Source: Clostridia bacterium
GTDB lineage: Bacteria; Bacillota; Clostridia; Oscillospirales; Acutalibacteraceae
Direction: 5' to 3'
NCBI GenBank assembly: GCA_017428085.1
Contig: JAFRRP010000004.1
Location: 62,001-126,000 of the forward strand
DNA: 64,000 nucleotides
Shown: piece after piece, positions 15,685 through 24,356 of the stretch
Layout: the number at the start of each line of letters is the position of its first letter
Position numbering within the stretch: position 1 is the first letter of the stretch
Notes under the pieces: generated by a model
The model's database searches: none
Told to the model about the DNA's origin: nothing
What the model saw: only the letters and a program-made list of their open reading frames with translations
Translations under genes and position numbers: made by a program

Positions 15685-16953
15685 TTAGAACGCGGTATCA
15701 AGAAGGGTGATGCCGTCGATCTGGATGTCGAAGTACGGAGCGGAACGGAACTCGGACTCATGGAAGTAACCGTCGATGATCACTTCGGTGTCGCCCTCGT
15801 AAGCGGCGTCGGTGTCCACGTCAGCCATGTAGCTGTCAAGCGCAGCGCCTTCCTTGGTGAAGGTGGAAGCGTCGAACACGTGCAGCGTGCCGGCTTCCAG
15901 CTGAGCCTTCACTTCGTCGATCTTCTCCTGGGTGCCGGCGGCGGCAGCCTGCTCGTTGACCTCGGTCAGCTGCACGGAACCCGTGGCAAGGGTGCCGGTC
16001 CAGTCGGCAGCGATCTCTTCGCCGTTAGCGGCGGCAGTGATGGCATAGACATAGTAGGGAGCCCAGTCGATGCGGGAAGAGATAATGAAAGTGTTGGGGC
16101 AGGCATCCTTGGTGGAGCCGTTGTAGGAGACGTCCGGCACGCCCGCGGTCTCGCAAGCGGTGGGAGCGCCCATGGAGTCGGCATGCTGGGAGATCAGCGC
16201 GCAGCCATTGGCGATCAGCTTGTTGGCGGCTTCCTTCTCGGCGGTCTCATCGTACCAGGAACCGGTGAAGGTCACTTCCATGGTGGCGGAGGGGCACATA
16301 TAACGGGCGCCGAGGAAGAAGGAGGTGTAACCGGAAACCACTTCGGCGTAGGTGAAAGCGCCGACGTAGCCGATCTTGGCCTGATCCTCGGTGATCTTGC
16401 CGGCTTCGATCATCTCGTTCAGCTTCATGCCCGCGGCAACGCCGGCAAGGAATCTGCCTTCATAGATGGAAGCGAAAGCGTTGTGATAGTTGGCAAGGCC
16501 TTCGGTGTGGGCCTTGGTGCCGGTGGAGTGGCAGAACTGAACGTCCGGATACGCCTTGGCGGCCTCGATCATGAAGTCCTCATGGCCGAAGGAGTCGGCG
16601 AAGATGATGGAGCAGCCCGCGTCGACCAGATCGGCGGCGGTGTCGTAGCACTCCTGACCCTCGGGAATGTTGGTCTTGATGAAATAGTTCTCTTCCGGGA
16701 TGCCCAGCTGAGCACAGGCTTCCTTCGCGCCGTTGATGAAGTTACGGTCATAGGTGGAGTTCTCGTCATGCAGGCAGATGAAGCCGACCTTGACGGAAGA
16801 CATGTCCACGTCGGTGTCAACGGGAGCGGCGTCGGTCACTTCGTTGGTAGCGTCGGTGTCGGTGGCGTCGTTACCGCCCTTGCTGCAGGCCGCGAATACG
16901 ACGACCATGGCGATCGCAAGGATCAGCGCGATGACTTTGAATGACTTTTTCAT
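15685..16953 (-). CDS. BMP family nucleoside-binding lipoprotein
   Basis: A 422-aa lipoprotein that captures substrate for the ABC transporter encoded after it. The signal peptide ends in the lipobox VFAAC, followed by an acidic, Thr-rich spacer (about 24-50). The BMP/PnrA fold follows, with VGFICLHDENSTYDRNF, NCALISQHAD-like ANGCALISQHADSM and a conserved IGYVGAF. Family members bind purine nucleosides, and xpt directly upstream supports that here. AGGAGG precedes the ATG by seven bases. A terminator-like hairpin follows. Confidence 0.92.
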   Translation of the reverse strand: MKKSFKVIALILAIAMVVVFAACSKGGNDATDTDATNEVTDAAPVDTDVDMSSVKVGFICLHDENSTYDRNFINGAKEACAQLGIPEENYFIKTNIPEGQECYDTAADLVDAGCSIIFADSFGHEDFMIEAAKAYPDVQFCHSTGTKAHTEGLANYHNAFASIYEGRFLAGVAAGMKLNEMIEAGKITEDQAKIGYVGAFTYAEVVSGYTSFFLGARYMCPSATMEVTFTGSWYDETAEKEAANKLIANGCALISQHADSMGAPTACETAGVPDVSYNGSTKDACPNTFIISSRIDWAPYYVYAITAAANGEEIAADWTGTLATGSVQLTEVNEQAAAAGTQEKIDEVKAQLEAGTLHVFDASTFTKEGAALDSYMADVDTDAAYEGDTEVIIDGYFHESEFRSAPYFDIQIDGITLLDTAF

Positions 16954-16986
16954 TGTGTTTCCTCCTGATAAAACATTTTATATTCT

Positions 16987-17568
16987 TCAGTCGTCGTCTC
17001 GAAAGCTGATGGAATCATCAGTCATCGAATCAACGATCACTAAAGACTTGACGGGGATCCCCATGGCGCGCAGCTCTTTGCCGCCGGGCTGGAAGCCCTT
17101 TTCGATCGCAATGCCGATACCGGCCAGCTTTGCCCCGGCCTCTTCGATCATTTTGATCATCCCTTTGCAGGCCTCGCCGTTGGCAAGGAAATCATCTATG
17201 ATCAGGACGCAGTCTTCGGGACCCAGGTATTTTTTGGAAATGTTGATCGTGCAGGAGGTGCCTTTCGTAAAAGAAAAGACCTCCGCCGAATAAACGTCGC
17301 GGCCCACGTTGGCATTGTTGCCCTTTTTGGCAAACACCACCGGCACCTTGAAGTGACGCGCCGCCGCGCACGCGATGGCGATCCCGGAAGATTCCACGGT
17401 GAGGATCTTATTAATATCGGTATAAGAAGAAAACAGCCGGTAGAACTCTTCGCCCAAAGCGTCGATCAGCTCCACGTTGATCCGGTGGTTCAGGAAGCCG
17501 TCCACCTTCAGCACGTTGCCGGGCAGCACTTTTCCGCAGGATAAGATCTTTTCTTCCAGCAGCTTCAC
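16987..17568 (-). CDS. xpt: Xanthine phosphoribosyltransferase
   Basis: Converts xanthine and PRPP to XMP in purine salvage. The start is GTG at 17568, giving VKLLEEKILSCGKVL and a 193-aa product, close to the 194 aa of Bacillus Xpt; GGGGAGG lies eight bases upstream. The frame stays open to 17772, but that extension lacks family similarity. Motifs are KVDGFLNHRI near the N-terminus, TVESSGIAIA, the PRPP loop VLIIDDFLANGEA, and GIAIEKGFQPGG. It is first in an operon with a BMP-type nucleoside transporter 33 bp downstream. I saw no guanine riboswitch; the leader after the promoter is only about 70 nt. Confidence 0.95.
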   Translation of the reverse strand: MKLLEEKILSCGKVLPGNVLKVDGFLNHRINVELIDALGEEFYRLFSSYTDINKILTVESSGIAIACAAARHFKVPVVFAKKGNNANVGRDVYSAEVFSFTKGTSCTINISKKYLGPEDCVLIIDDFLANGEACKGMIKMIEEAGAKLAGIGIAIEKGFQPGGKELRAMGIPVKSLVIVDSMTDDSISFRDDD

Positions 17569-17646
17569 CGCACAGCCCTCCCCGGAGTTTTCCGTTTTCC
17601 CGGCGCCGACGGAACTTCCCGTGCGCCGCCTTTTGAAAACAGCATA

Positions 17647-17675
17647 AGTATAGCCCAAGGACAACGCAAAATCAA
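17647..17675 (-). promoter_or_regulatory. Promoter of xpt/nucleoside transporter operon
   Basis: The minus strand reads TTGATT (17675-17670), 17 bp, TATACT (17652-17647). The leader to the GTG start includes a GC-rich hairpin (GGCGGCGCACGG...CCGTCGGCGCC) that could influence expression. Confidence 0.7.
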
Positions 17676-18048
17676 GAAGATTTCGACAACTTTTTCCCCG
17701 CGGGCAAGATTTCTGCGTTTTCGCCAACCGTATGTGAATAATCCACAAAAGGAGGCGAAGGAAATGATACAATATTTTAACATACTTTAGCGCTTTGATG
17801 TAAAGAGTATCGTTTTACATATAAAATAATGCATCATCATTCCATCTGTATACTCGCGCTATTTCATTTAGTTCTAACGACTTTTTTTCTGCTTTTGTTT
17901 ATTGTAGCTATTTTATTTTATGTCTAACAGTTGCAAAGAAAAACTCTTTACAGTATTGTTTGTGCAAAATGCACAACGACCTGTTATTCCGAAAAATCTG
18001 CCTAAAATTCTCGCCGAAATCTTGTTAAAAAAACCAACTGATCCCATA
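17676..18048. other. AT-rich spacer between divergent xpt and dockerin genes
   Basis: No gene, RNA or convincing repeat is visible between the two divergent promoters. Short open frames here lack ribosome binding sites. The stretch is clearly more AT-rich than the flanking genes. Confidence 0.5.
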
Positions 18049-18077
18049 TTGACTTTCCCGCACCTATCTTTTAAACT
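18049..18077 (+). promoter_or_regulatory. Promoter of large dockerin gene
   Basis: TTGACT (18049-18054), 17 bp, TAAACT (18072-18077). The leader contains an imperfect hairpin near 18095-18119 (GGGGAAAAGC with GCTTCTCCCC). Confidence 0.6.
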
Positions 18078-18160
18078 ATATTTATAAAGCTGTATGGGGA
18101 AAAGCTGCTTCTCCCCTTTCGGGTTTATGAAACTATTTGAAAGGAAGAAAAAAGACACTC

Positions 18161-20809
18161 ATGAAGAAATCAACCAAACTGATCAGTCTGATCCTTGCCG
18201 TTGTGATGGTATTCTCGGCGTCCTGCATCTCCGTTGCGGCGTCGGCGATCCCCGCCAAGGCGCAGGACAGCGTGGAAACGCTGCTCAAAACGGGCAACGA
18301 AAACCTGGCGCCGGTCATCACCTGGCTGCTCACCAACCTGAACGGCGCGAAGAACGACATCCTCGCCACCGTGCTGAAGCTCGTCTATATGTTCATCCCG
18401 GGCGACAGCGACAACGATATGATGAAGGCCCTGAAGGCGGAGATCGACAAGATCCCGGACGTCACCGCCGCCGGCGAGGAGCGTCTCTCCAAGGCGCTGC
18501 TTGACTGGCTGGACGCCAGCGTACTGCCGGATCTCAACAAGAACATCCCCGATTGGGTCGGCTCCGTGGCCGGTCTGTTCCAGATCACCGTTAACCTGGG
18601 CAGCGTGGACGGCATCATCGCCACCCTGTATGACGTCTGCGACATCGCGAACAACAAGATCGGCGACGGGCTTGTCCTCAACGTGGGCATCCTCAACAAC
18701 CTGAACGAAAAGGCCCTGAAGGGCGTCAAGAGAAGCGGCGGCGACGCCAACGTCATCAAGGCGCTGCTGCAGTGGCTGTCCGACAACACCGGCGTGATCG
18801 CCGAGGCTGCGAAGGGCAACCTCGATCTCGGCCTGATCAGCAACTTCGTCGACGTCAGCGAGTATGAGGACCTGATCAAGAACATCGGCGTGCTCGCCAA
18901 GAGTTATCTGTACCTGCTGATCGACGGCCGCGCCAAGGGCGGCAACTTCAAGAAGGGCGAAATGGCCGGCGACTGGGGCAATTCCGCTTATAAGGATTAC
19001 TCCGCCGACCAGATGCTGGCGGCTGCCCTGATCCGCCTGATCAACGACAACGACAACGTCGTCTCCAAAGCGGACGCCGACAGCGCCCTCTCCCTTTCCT
19101 TCTACGGTCTGCTGGGCAGATACGCCAAGCCTCTGTACGTCCGTTTCGCGGTTTCTGCGCTGAACAACGCGCTGAAGGAGCAGATCAACAAGCTGAAGGA
19201 TATCCCGGACGCGAAGGATCTCTTCAATTATGATTACAACTTCACGGACGCCTCCTTCGACGAGGTGTTCACCGACGCTGACGCCACCGGCTTCCTCGGC
19301 CAGCTCAACAACATCATCTATATCTGCCTGAAGACCATGCTGACCCCGGCCACCTTCAAGGCCGTGGCTCCCGTCAAGGGCGGCAACGAGAACCTGAACG
19401 AGAACCTGGCGAAGCTCTGCCGCTGCGTGCTGCCGATCTTTGCCAACCACAGCGCCGACCTCGGCTTTGACTTCAGCAAGTTCACCGCCGACGCCGTGAA
19501 GGAAATGGATCTGCCCGAGATGGCCGTCGCCGTTCTCAAGATCTTCTTCCCCACCTGGTTCGCCGACAACTATGACGCGAAGCTTGTCGACAGCGCCGAC
19601 ACCCTCGCGCAGCTGGGTCTGGCCGCCGCCAAGCTCGCCGTGACCAACACCAAGTGGGTCACTCTCGACAACGGCTTCTCCGCCAAGGAGTACACCGACA
19701 AGATCACCCCCGACGCCATCAAGGGTTACACCGACAACGAGTGCATCGAGCTGATCGTCAGCATCGGCTCCAAGCTGGGCGCTTACACGCTGGACGCCGC
19801 TCAGGCGCAGTCGCACTTCGTGCTGGATAAGGCCGCCTCCACCAACTGGACCTGGAGAGAGTACTGCGACGAGATCGTCGACTGGGCCGTCAACTTCATC
19901 AAGGGCTTCCCGGCCGTCATGGTGAAGCACGTCTCCGCCGAGCGCGGCAAGTATGACGGCAACGGCCCGTTCTACAAGGTGAACGTGGCGCTGAACGAGC
20001 TGATCAACTTCGCGTTCCTCAGCAACGTGAACGACGAGACCTTCAAGCTGGATACCGAGACCCTGATCTTCGATACCCTTCTTGGCAACGTCATCAACTT
20101 CGACGTGGCTGCCATCGTGGGCGTCTTCGAGGCCAACACCAATGAAGGCAACATCCTGAACGGCAAGGTCGTCGGCGGCGTCATCGGCATCGTTGACCGC
20201 ATCCTCACCGCGCTGTTCAGCCACACCTGCGGCGCTTCCGGCGAGTTCGAGAAGGAGCTTGACTGCACGCACGCCATCTCCGGCAGCTACGACAAGAACA
20301 ACGGCCACTACGTCGGCAAGCTCACCGAGAAGACCATCGACAACCACAACTACGTGGAGATGGCCGACAAGAGAGTGGAAGCCACCTGCGGCGCGCAGGG
20401 CACGAAGTACTATAAGTGCACCAAGTGCGGCGCGGAGAAGACCGAGACCATCCCGGCCACCGGCGCCCACACCTGGGAGCTGACGGAAGAGGATAAGGCA
20501 TTGGGCATCCAGGTATACACCTGCTCCGTCTGCGGTGAGGAAAAGATCGAAAACGTGGAACCCGCCGAGACGGTTCCCGCCGGTCTTTGCGACGTTGACG
20601 GCAACGGCAAGATCGAATCCGCCGACGCCCGTCTGGCGCTGAGAGCTTCCGTTAAGCTGGAGAAGGATATCGTGGAAGGCTCCGAAAAGTACCTCAGAGC
20701 CGACGTCAACGGCGACAAGAAGGTCGGTTCGGACGACGCCCGTACGATCCTTCGTCTCTCCGTCAAGCTGGAGAACATGGACGACATCAAGGTCAAGTAC
20801 GGCAAATAA
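18161..20809 (+). CDS. Large secreted protein with C-terminal type I dockerin
   Basis: An 882-aa exported protein of unknown function. I choose ATG 18161 (MKKSTKLISLILAVVMVFSA) over an in-frame TTG at 18137, because it starts the signal peptide. The long middle (about 30-730) is alpha-helical in character, rich in Lys, Asp, Asn and Ala, with no motif I recognise. Residues about 690-800 carry Cys-pair modules, such as YYKCTKCGAEKTETIPATG. The last 65 residues are a dockerin, with DVDGNGKIESADARLALR and DVNGDKKVGSDDARTILR. It therefore probably docks to a cohesin-bearing surface protein. It is monocistronic between its own promoter and a strong terminator. Confidence 0.88.
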   Translation: MKKSTKLISLILAVVMVFSASCISVAASAIPAKAQDSVETLLKTGNENLAPVITWLLTNLNGAKNDILATVLKLVYMFIPGDSDNDMMKALKAEIDKIPDVTAAGEERLSKALLDWLDASVLPDLNKNIPDWVGSVAGLFQITVNLGSVDGIIATLYDVCDIANNKIGDGLVLNVGILNNLNEKALKGVKRSGGDANVIKALLQWLSDNTGVIAEAAKGNLDLGLISNFVDVSEYEDLIKNIGVLAKSYLYLLIDGRAKGGNFKKGEMAGDWGNSAYKDYSADQMLAAALIRLINDNDNVVSKADADSALSLSFYGLLGRYAKPLYVRFAVSALNNALKEQINKLKDIPDAKDLFNYDYNFTDASFDEVFTDADATGFLGQLNNIIYICLKTMLTPATFKAVAPVKGGNENLNENLAKLCRCVLPIFANHSADLGFDFSKFTADAVKEMDLPEMAVAVLKIFFPTWFADNYDAKLVDSADTLAQLGLAAAKLAVTNTKWVTLDNGFSAKEYTDKITPDAIKGYTDNECIELIVSIGSKLGAYTLDAAQAQSHFVLDKAASTNWTWREYCDEIVDWAVNFIKGFPAVMVKHVSAERGKYDGNGPFYKVNVALNELINFAFLSNVNDETFKLDTETLIFDTLLGNVINFDVAAIVGVFEANTNEGNILNGKVVGGVIGIVDRILTALFSHTCGASGEFEKELDCTHAISGSYDKNNGHYVGKLTEKTIDNHNYVEMADKRVEATCGAQGTKYYKCTKCGAEKTETIPATGAHTWELTEEDKALGIQVYTCSVCGEEKIENVEPAETVPAGLCDVDGNGKIESADARLALRASVKLEKDIVEGSEKYLRADVNGDKKVGSDDARTILRLSVKLENMDDIKVKYGK

Positions 20810-20841
20810 TGCCGGTCCTTTGATCCGCTGAATCAACATCT

Positions 20842-20878
20842 GCCGCCGGACGGTCCCGTACCGCCCGGCGGTTTTTTC
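20842..20878 (+). terminator. Rho-independent terminator of large dockerin gene
   Basis: CCGCCGGACGGT and ACCGCCCGGCGG form a GC-rich stem with a short loop and are followed by six T residues, about 35 bp after the stop. Confidence 0.9.
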
Positions 20879-20968
20879 GGTTTAGAGATTTGAGTGTTGC
20901 GTTTTGAGAGAGAGACAGGGCCGTAAAAAAGGATCATTACGGATTTTTGCGGGATGGTGACAAACGGG

Positions 20969-21301
20969 GATTTATCGCGCTGACGCTAAAAGAAAAAAGA
21001 AGACTGAAGACTGAAAAATGAAGAATATCGGAAAACACTTTGTGTTTTGATGATAAAACAGTAAGGGCGAAAGCCCTTCCGATATTGTTCAATATTCATT
21101 TTTTAGTTTTCAGTATTCATTTAGGTTTGTCGCGCTGACGCTAAAAGAAAAAAGAATACTGAAGACTGAAAAATGAAGAACATCGGAAAACACTTTGTTT
21201 TTGATGATAAAACTGTAAGGGCGAAAGCCCTTCCGATATTGTTCAATATTCATTTTTAAGTTTTCAGTATTCATTTAGGTTTGTCGGGCATCAGCGCGAC
21301 A
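20969..21301. repeat. Tandem pair of 155-bp palindromic (MITE-like) units
   Basis: Two near-identical units start with TCGCGCTGACGCTAAAAG at 20975 and 21130, a period of 155 bp. Each unit is internally symmetric: a GAAAAATGAAGAA arm faces a TTCAATATTCATTTTT arm, with ATCGGAA...TTCCGAT and GGGCGAAAGCCC nested at the centre. The second unit is closed by an inverted copy of the start (CAGCGCGACAAAC, near 21288-21300). No transposase is present. Differences between units are a few substitutions and one or two indels. Confidence 0.8.
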
Positions 21302-21352
21302 AACTCCAATTTTCCTTTCTGCTCCAAATCCAACCATTTTCCGTAAAGAGCG

Positions 21353-21398
21353 TAAAAAAAGGAAAAACGCCACCGTTGTAAGCCAGTAACGTTTTTCC
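21353..21398 (-). terminator. Rho-independent terminator of proS
   Basis: On the minus strand GGAAAAACG (21398-21390) pairs perfectly with CGTTTTTCC (21369-21361) and is followed by a run of T residues. It lies about 105 bp past the proS stop. Confidence 0.85.
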
Positions 21399-21504
21399 TT
21401 TATTTGCAGTTTCGAGTTTCAGATCTCACCGAAGCGAAATCTGACGATATTGTAACATATCCATTTCGAAAATGCAACCGTTTTTTTAAACCGCTGAATT
21501 AGTA

Positions 21505-22947
21505 TCAATAGGCGTTGCCCCACACCACCATGTTGACCGCTTTTTTGCCGCAGCACACGCAGGTGTCGGAGAGGTGCTCCTGCTCGAACGGGATACAACG
21601 GGAACCGACGCCGGTCAGCTCCTTGACCTTGTCCTCGCACTCCTCGCTGCCGCACCACATGGCCTTCACAAAGCCGTCGCCGTGTTCCGCCAGCGCCGCC
21701 TTGATCTCGTCGATGGAAGTGCAGCGGTAGGTCCTGCGCTCGATATTGGCCGCGGCCTTGTCGTAGATGGCCTTGCCCAGCTCGTCCAGCAGGCGTTCAA
21801 TCTCGCCCTCCAGCGCGTCGAGGGAGACGAAATACTTCTCGCGGTTGTCGCGGCGCACCAGCACGCACTGGTTCTTTTCGATATCCTTGGGGCCGATCTC
21901 CAGACGCAGCGGCACGCCCTTCATCTCATACTCGGCGAACTTCCAGCCCGCGGAGTTGTCGGAATTGTCGCACTTCACGCGGAAGGTCTTCGAAAGCCTG
22001 TCGGTGAGCTCCTGCGCCTTTTCCGTCACGCCGGGCTTGTGGGCGGCGATGGGGATGATCACGACCTGCGTGGGCGCGATCTTGGGCGGCAGCACCAGGC
22101 CGTTGTTGTCGCCGTGGGACATGATGACCGCGCCGATGAGCCGGGTGGTGGTGCCCCAGGAGGTCTGGTGCACGTACTGCAGCTGGTTGTTCTGGTCGGT
22201 GAAGGTCATATTGAACGCCTTGGCGAAGCCGTCGCCGAAGTAGTGGGAGGTGCCCGCCTGCAGCGCCTTGCCGTCGTGCATCAGCGCCTCGATGGCGTAG
22301 GTGGCCACCGCGCCGGCGAACTTGTCGCTTTCGGTCTTGCGGCCCTTGATGACGGGCATGTTCAGCACGTCTTTGCAGAAATCGGCGTAGACGTTCAGCA
22401 TCTGCTCGGTCTCCGCCTGCGCCTCCTCGGCGGTGGCGTGGACCGTATGGCCCTCCTGCCACAGGAACTCGCGGCTGCGCAGGAACGGCCGGGTGGTCTT
22501 TTCCCAGCGGACCACGTTGCACCACTGGTTATAGAGCTTCGGCAGGTCCCGGTAGGAGTGGACGATGTTGGCGTAGTGTTCGCAGAACAGCGTTTCGGAC
22601 GTGGGGCGCACGCACAGGCGCTCCGCCAGCGGCTCGCTGCCGCCGTGGGTCACCCACGCCACCTCGGGCGCGAAGCCCTCCACGTGGTCCTTTTCCTTCT
22701 GCAGCAGGCTTTCGGGGATGAACAGCGGCATATAGACGTTCTCATGCCCCAGCGCCTTGAAGCGCTCGTCCATCTGCTTCTGGATCAGCTCCCAGATGGC
22801 GTAGCCGTAGGGACGGATGATCATGCAGCCCTTGACGCTGGAATAGTCGATCAGATCCGCCTTTTTGACCACGTCCGTATACCACTTGGCGAAATCCTCC
22901 TCCATGGAGGTGATCGCCTCTACCATTTTTTTGTTGTTATCAGCCAT
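21505..22947 (-). CDS. proS: Proline--tRNA ligase (short, archaeal/eukaryotic-type)
   Basis: Charges tRNA-Pro. The 480-aa length and the lack of an editing insertion place it in the short ProS class (ProS3). Class II motifs are visible: [17 protein letters not shown] (motif 2 region preceded by [13 protein letters not shown]), [12 protein letters not shown], and a C-terminal zinc-like CVCC near the end in [13 protein letters not shown], closing with NMVVWGNAY, as is usual for this class. The start is ATG after ATAACGAGGGATCATT. It follows ftsZ on the same strand, with a 150-bp structured leader between and its own terminator. Confidence 0.95.
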   Translation of the reverse strand: MADNNKKMVEAITSMEEDFAKWYTDVVKKADLIDYSSVKGCMIIRPYGYAIWELIQKQMDERFKALGHENVYMPLFIPESLLQKEKDHVEGFAPEVAWVTHGGSEPLAERLCVRPTSETLFCEHYANIVHSYRDLPKLYNQWCNVVRWEKTTRPFLRSREFLWQEGHTVHATAEEAQAETEQMLNVYADFCKDVLNMPVIKGRKTESDKFAGAVATYAIEALMHDGKALQAGTSHYFGDGFAKAFNMTFTDQNNQLQYVHQTSWGTTTRLIGAVIMSHGDNNGLVLPPKIAPTQVVIIPIAAHKPGVTEKAQELTDRLSKTFRVKCDNSDNSAGWKFAEYEMKGVPLRLEIGPKDIEKNQCVLVRRDNREKYFVSLDALEGEIERLLDELGKAIYDKAAANIERRTYRCTSIDEIKAALAEHGDGFVKAMWCGSEECEDKVKELTGVGSRCIPFEQEHLSDTCVCCGKKAVNMVVWGNAY

Positions 22948-22979
22948 AATGATCCCTCGTTATTCGATATCGCGTTTGC

Positions 22980-23060
22980 TGCGGGCAGCTCGGCCCGCAG
23001 GACCCATATCAGGTTAAAGCATTACCTCGGGACCGTACAGACGTACGAAATTCCCGAGGT
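22980..23060 (-). promoter_or_regulatory. Structured leader or small RNA between ftsZ and proS
   Basis: Read on the minus strand, a two-tier hairpin comes first (outer ACCTCGGGA/TCCCGAGGT, 23060-23024; inner CGTAC-GTCT-GTACG). A single-stranded segment, AATGCTTTAACCTGATATGGGTCC, follows in two parts, and then a second hairpin TGCGGGC/GCCCGCA (22999-22980). Neither stem is followed by a T-run, so they are not terminators. I looked for T-box signals (specifier loop, GGTGG bulge) and found none. It could be an unclassified cis-regulator of proS or a small RNA. Confidence 0.4.
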
Positions 23061-23100
23061 CAAATACAATGATTAACAGTATGCCCGACGAACCCGGCAA

Positions 23101-24222
23101 TTATTTATTCTTGAAAATATTGAAGATATCAATAATGCTTTCTTCGTCCACGCCGGTACCGGAGGAGGCGTTGGCGTCGTTATCAACGGGCGTGCTGAAC
23201 GGCACGGCCGCGTCGTCGTCCGCTTCCTTTTTCTCCGCGGGATAGTGCGGAACGGCGGGCTTGCCGTCGGTGCCGAAGCCGGTGGCGATGACGGTGACGA
23301 CCATCTCGTCATCCAGCGAGTTGTCGGTGGATACGCCGAAGATGATGTTGGCGTCGATGTCCGCGGCGTCCTTTACGATGGTGGCGGCCACGTCAACGTC
23401 GTCCAGCGTGATATCGTTGGAGGCGGAGATCAGGATGATCACGCCCTTGGCGCCCTGAATGGTGGTTTCCAGCAGCGGGCTGGAGATGGCGGCGTTGGCG
23501 GCCGCTTCGGCCTTGTCCTTGCCGCTGGCGCGGCCCACGCCCATGTGCGCGTGGCCGGCGTCCTTCATGACGGAGGTGACGTCCGCAAAATCCAGATTGA
23601 TGATACCGGGCACCTTGATGAGCTCCGCGATGGACTTGACGCCCTGACGAAGCACGTCGTCCGCCACGCTGAACGCGTTGAGGAAGGTGATCTTCTGGTC
23701 GGAGACCAGCTTCAGGCGCTCGTTGGGGATCACGATCAGGCTGTCCACGTGCTGCGCCAGCTCCGCGATACCGGATTCCGCCTGCTGCATGCGGCGGCGG
23801 CCTTCAAAATCGAAAGGCTTGGTGACGATACCGACCGTCAGGATGCCCTTGTCCTTGGCCAGCTGCGCGATCACGGGAGCAGCGCCCGTACCGGTACCGC
23901 CGCCCATACCCGCGGTAATAAATACCATATCCGTGCCGGCCAGCGCCTCGTTGAGCACTTCCATACTCTCCTCGGCAGCCTTTTTGCCGATATCCGGCTT
24001 GGAGCCTGCGCCCTGTCCGCCGGTGGCCTTTTCGCCGATCTGGATCTTAGTCGTCGCTTTGGAATTGATCAGAACCTGCTTGTCCGTGTTGACGGCGATG
24101 AATTCAACGCCCTGCACGCCGGATTCGACCATGCGGTTCACGGCGTTGCCGCCGCCTCCGCCGACACCCACGACCTTGATCTGTGTGACAAGATCGTATT
24201 CGCTTGACATTTCAAATCCCAT
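23101..24222 (-). CDS. ftsZ: Cell division protein FtsZ
   Basis: Tubulin-like GTPase that forms the division ring. I place the start at ATG 24222 ([10 protein letters not shown]), because GGAGG is eight bases upstream; the product is 373 aa. Motifs are [15 protein letters not shown], the tubulin signature [18 protein letters not shown], and the synergy-loop region [19 protein letters not shown]. The C-terminal linker is acidic. The tail ends [14 protein letters not shown], which fits the conserved peptide that binds FtsA/SepF-type partners, followed by basic residues. It has its own promoter inside the ftsQ-ftsZ gap. Confidence 0.97.
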   Translation of the reverse strand: MGFEMSSEYDLVTQIKVVGVGGGGGNAVNRMVESGVQGVEFIAVNTDKQVLINSKATTKIQIGEKATGGQGAGSKPDIGKKAAEESMEVLNEALAGTDMVFITAGMGGGTGTGAAPVIAQLAKDKGILTVGIVTKPFDFEGRRRMQQAESGIAELAQHVDSLIVIPNERLKLVSDQKITFLNAFSVADDVLRQGVKSIAELIKVPGIINLDFADVTSVMKDAGHAHMGVGRASGKDKAEAAANAAISSPLLETTIQGAKGVIILISASNDITLDDVDVAATIVKDAADIDANIIFGVSTDNSLDDEMVVTVIATGFGTDGKPAVPHYPAEKKEADDDAAVPFSTPVDNDANASSGTGVDEESIIDIFNIFKNK

Positions 24223-24281
24223 TTCATTTTCCTCCGATGCACTTATACTCAATATAGCGTTTTAATATTTTAATATATTTT

Positions 24282-24310
24282 ATCCTATCATAATGTTCAC
24301 GGAATTTCAA
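24282..24310 (-). promoter_or_regulatory. Promoter of ftsZ
   Basis: The minus strand reads TTGAAA (24310-24305), 17 bp, TAGGAT (24287-24282), leaving a leader of about 55 nt. It allows ftsZ transcription independent of the upstream cluster. Confidence 0.55.
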
Positions 24311-24356
24311 GAACAAAAATGAGAATTAGGAATAAATCTTTGAATTTCTTTCAAAT

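Noticed and set aside
17569..17646. Possible purine riboswitch before xpt
   Set aside because: The leader after the promoter is only about 70 nt and lacks the conserved purine-aptamer loop bases.
18170..20839. An 889-codon open frame on the minus strand
   Set aside because: It mirrors the large dockerin gene; composition (Val, Asp, Gly and His rich) and lack of a ribosome binding site mark it as a shadow frame.
22948..23100. T-box before proS
   Set aside because: No GGTGG antiterminator bulge, specifier stem or terminator/antiterminator pair is present.
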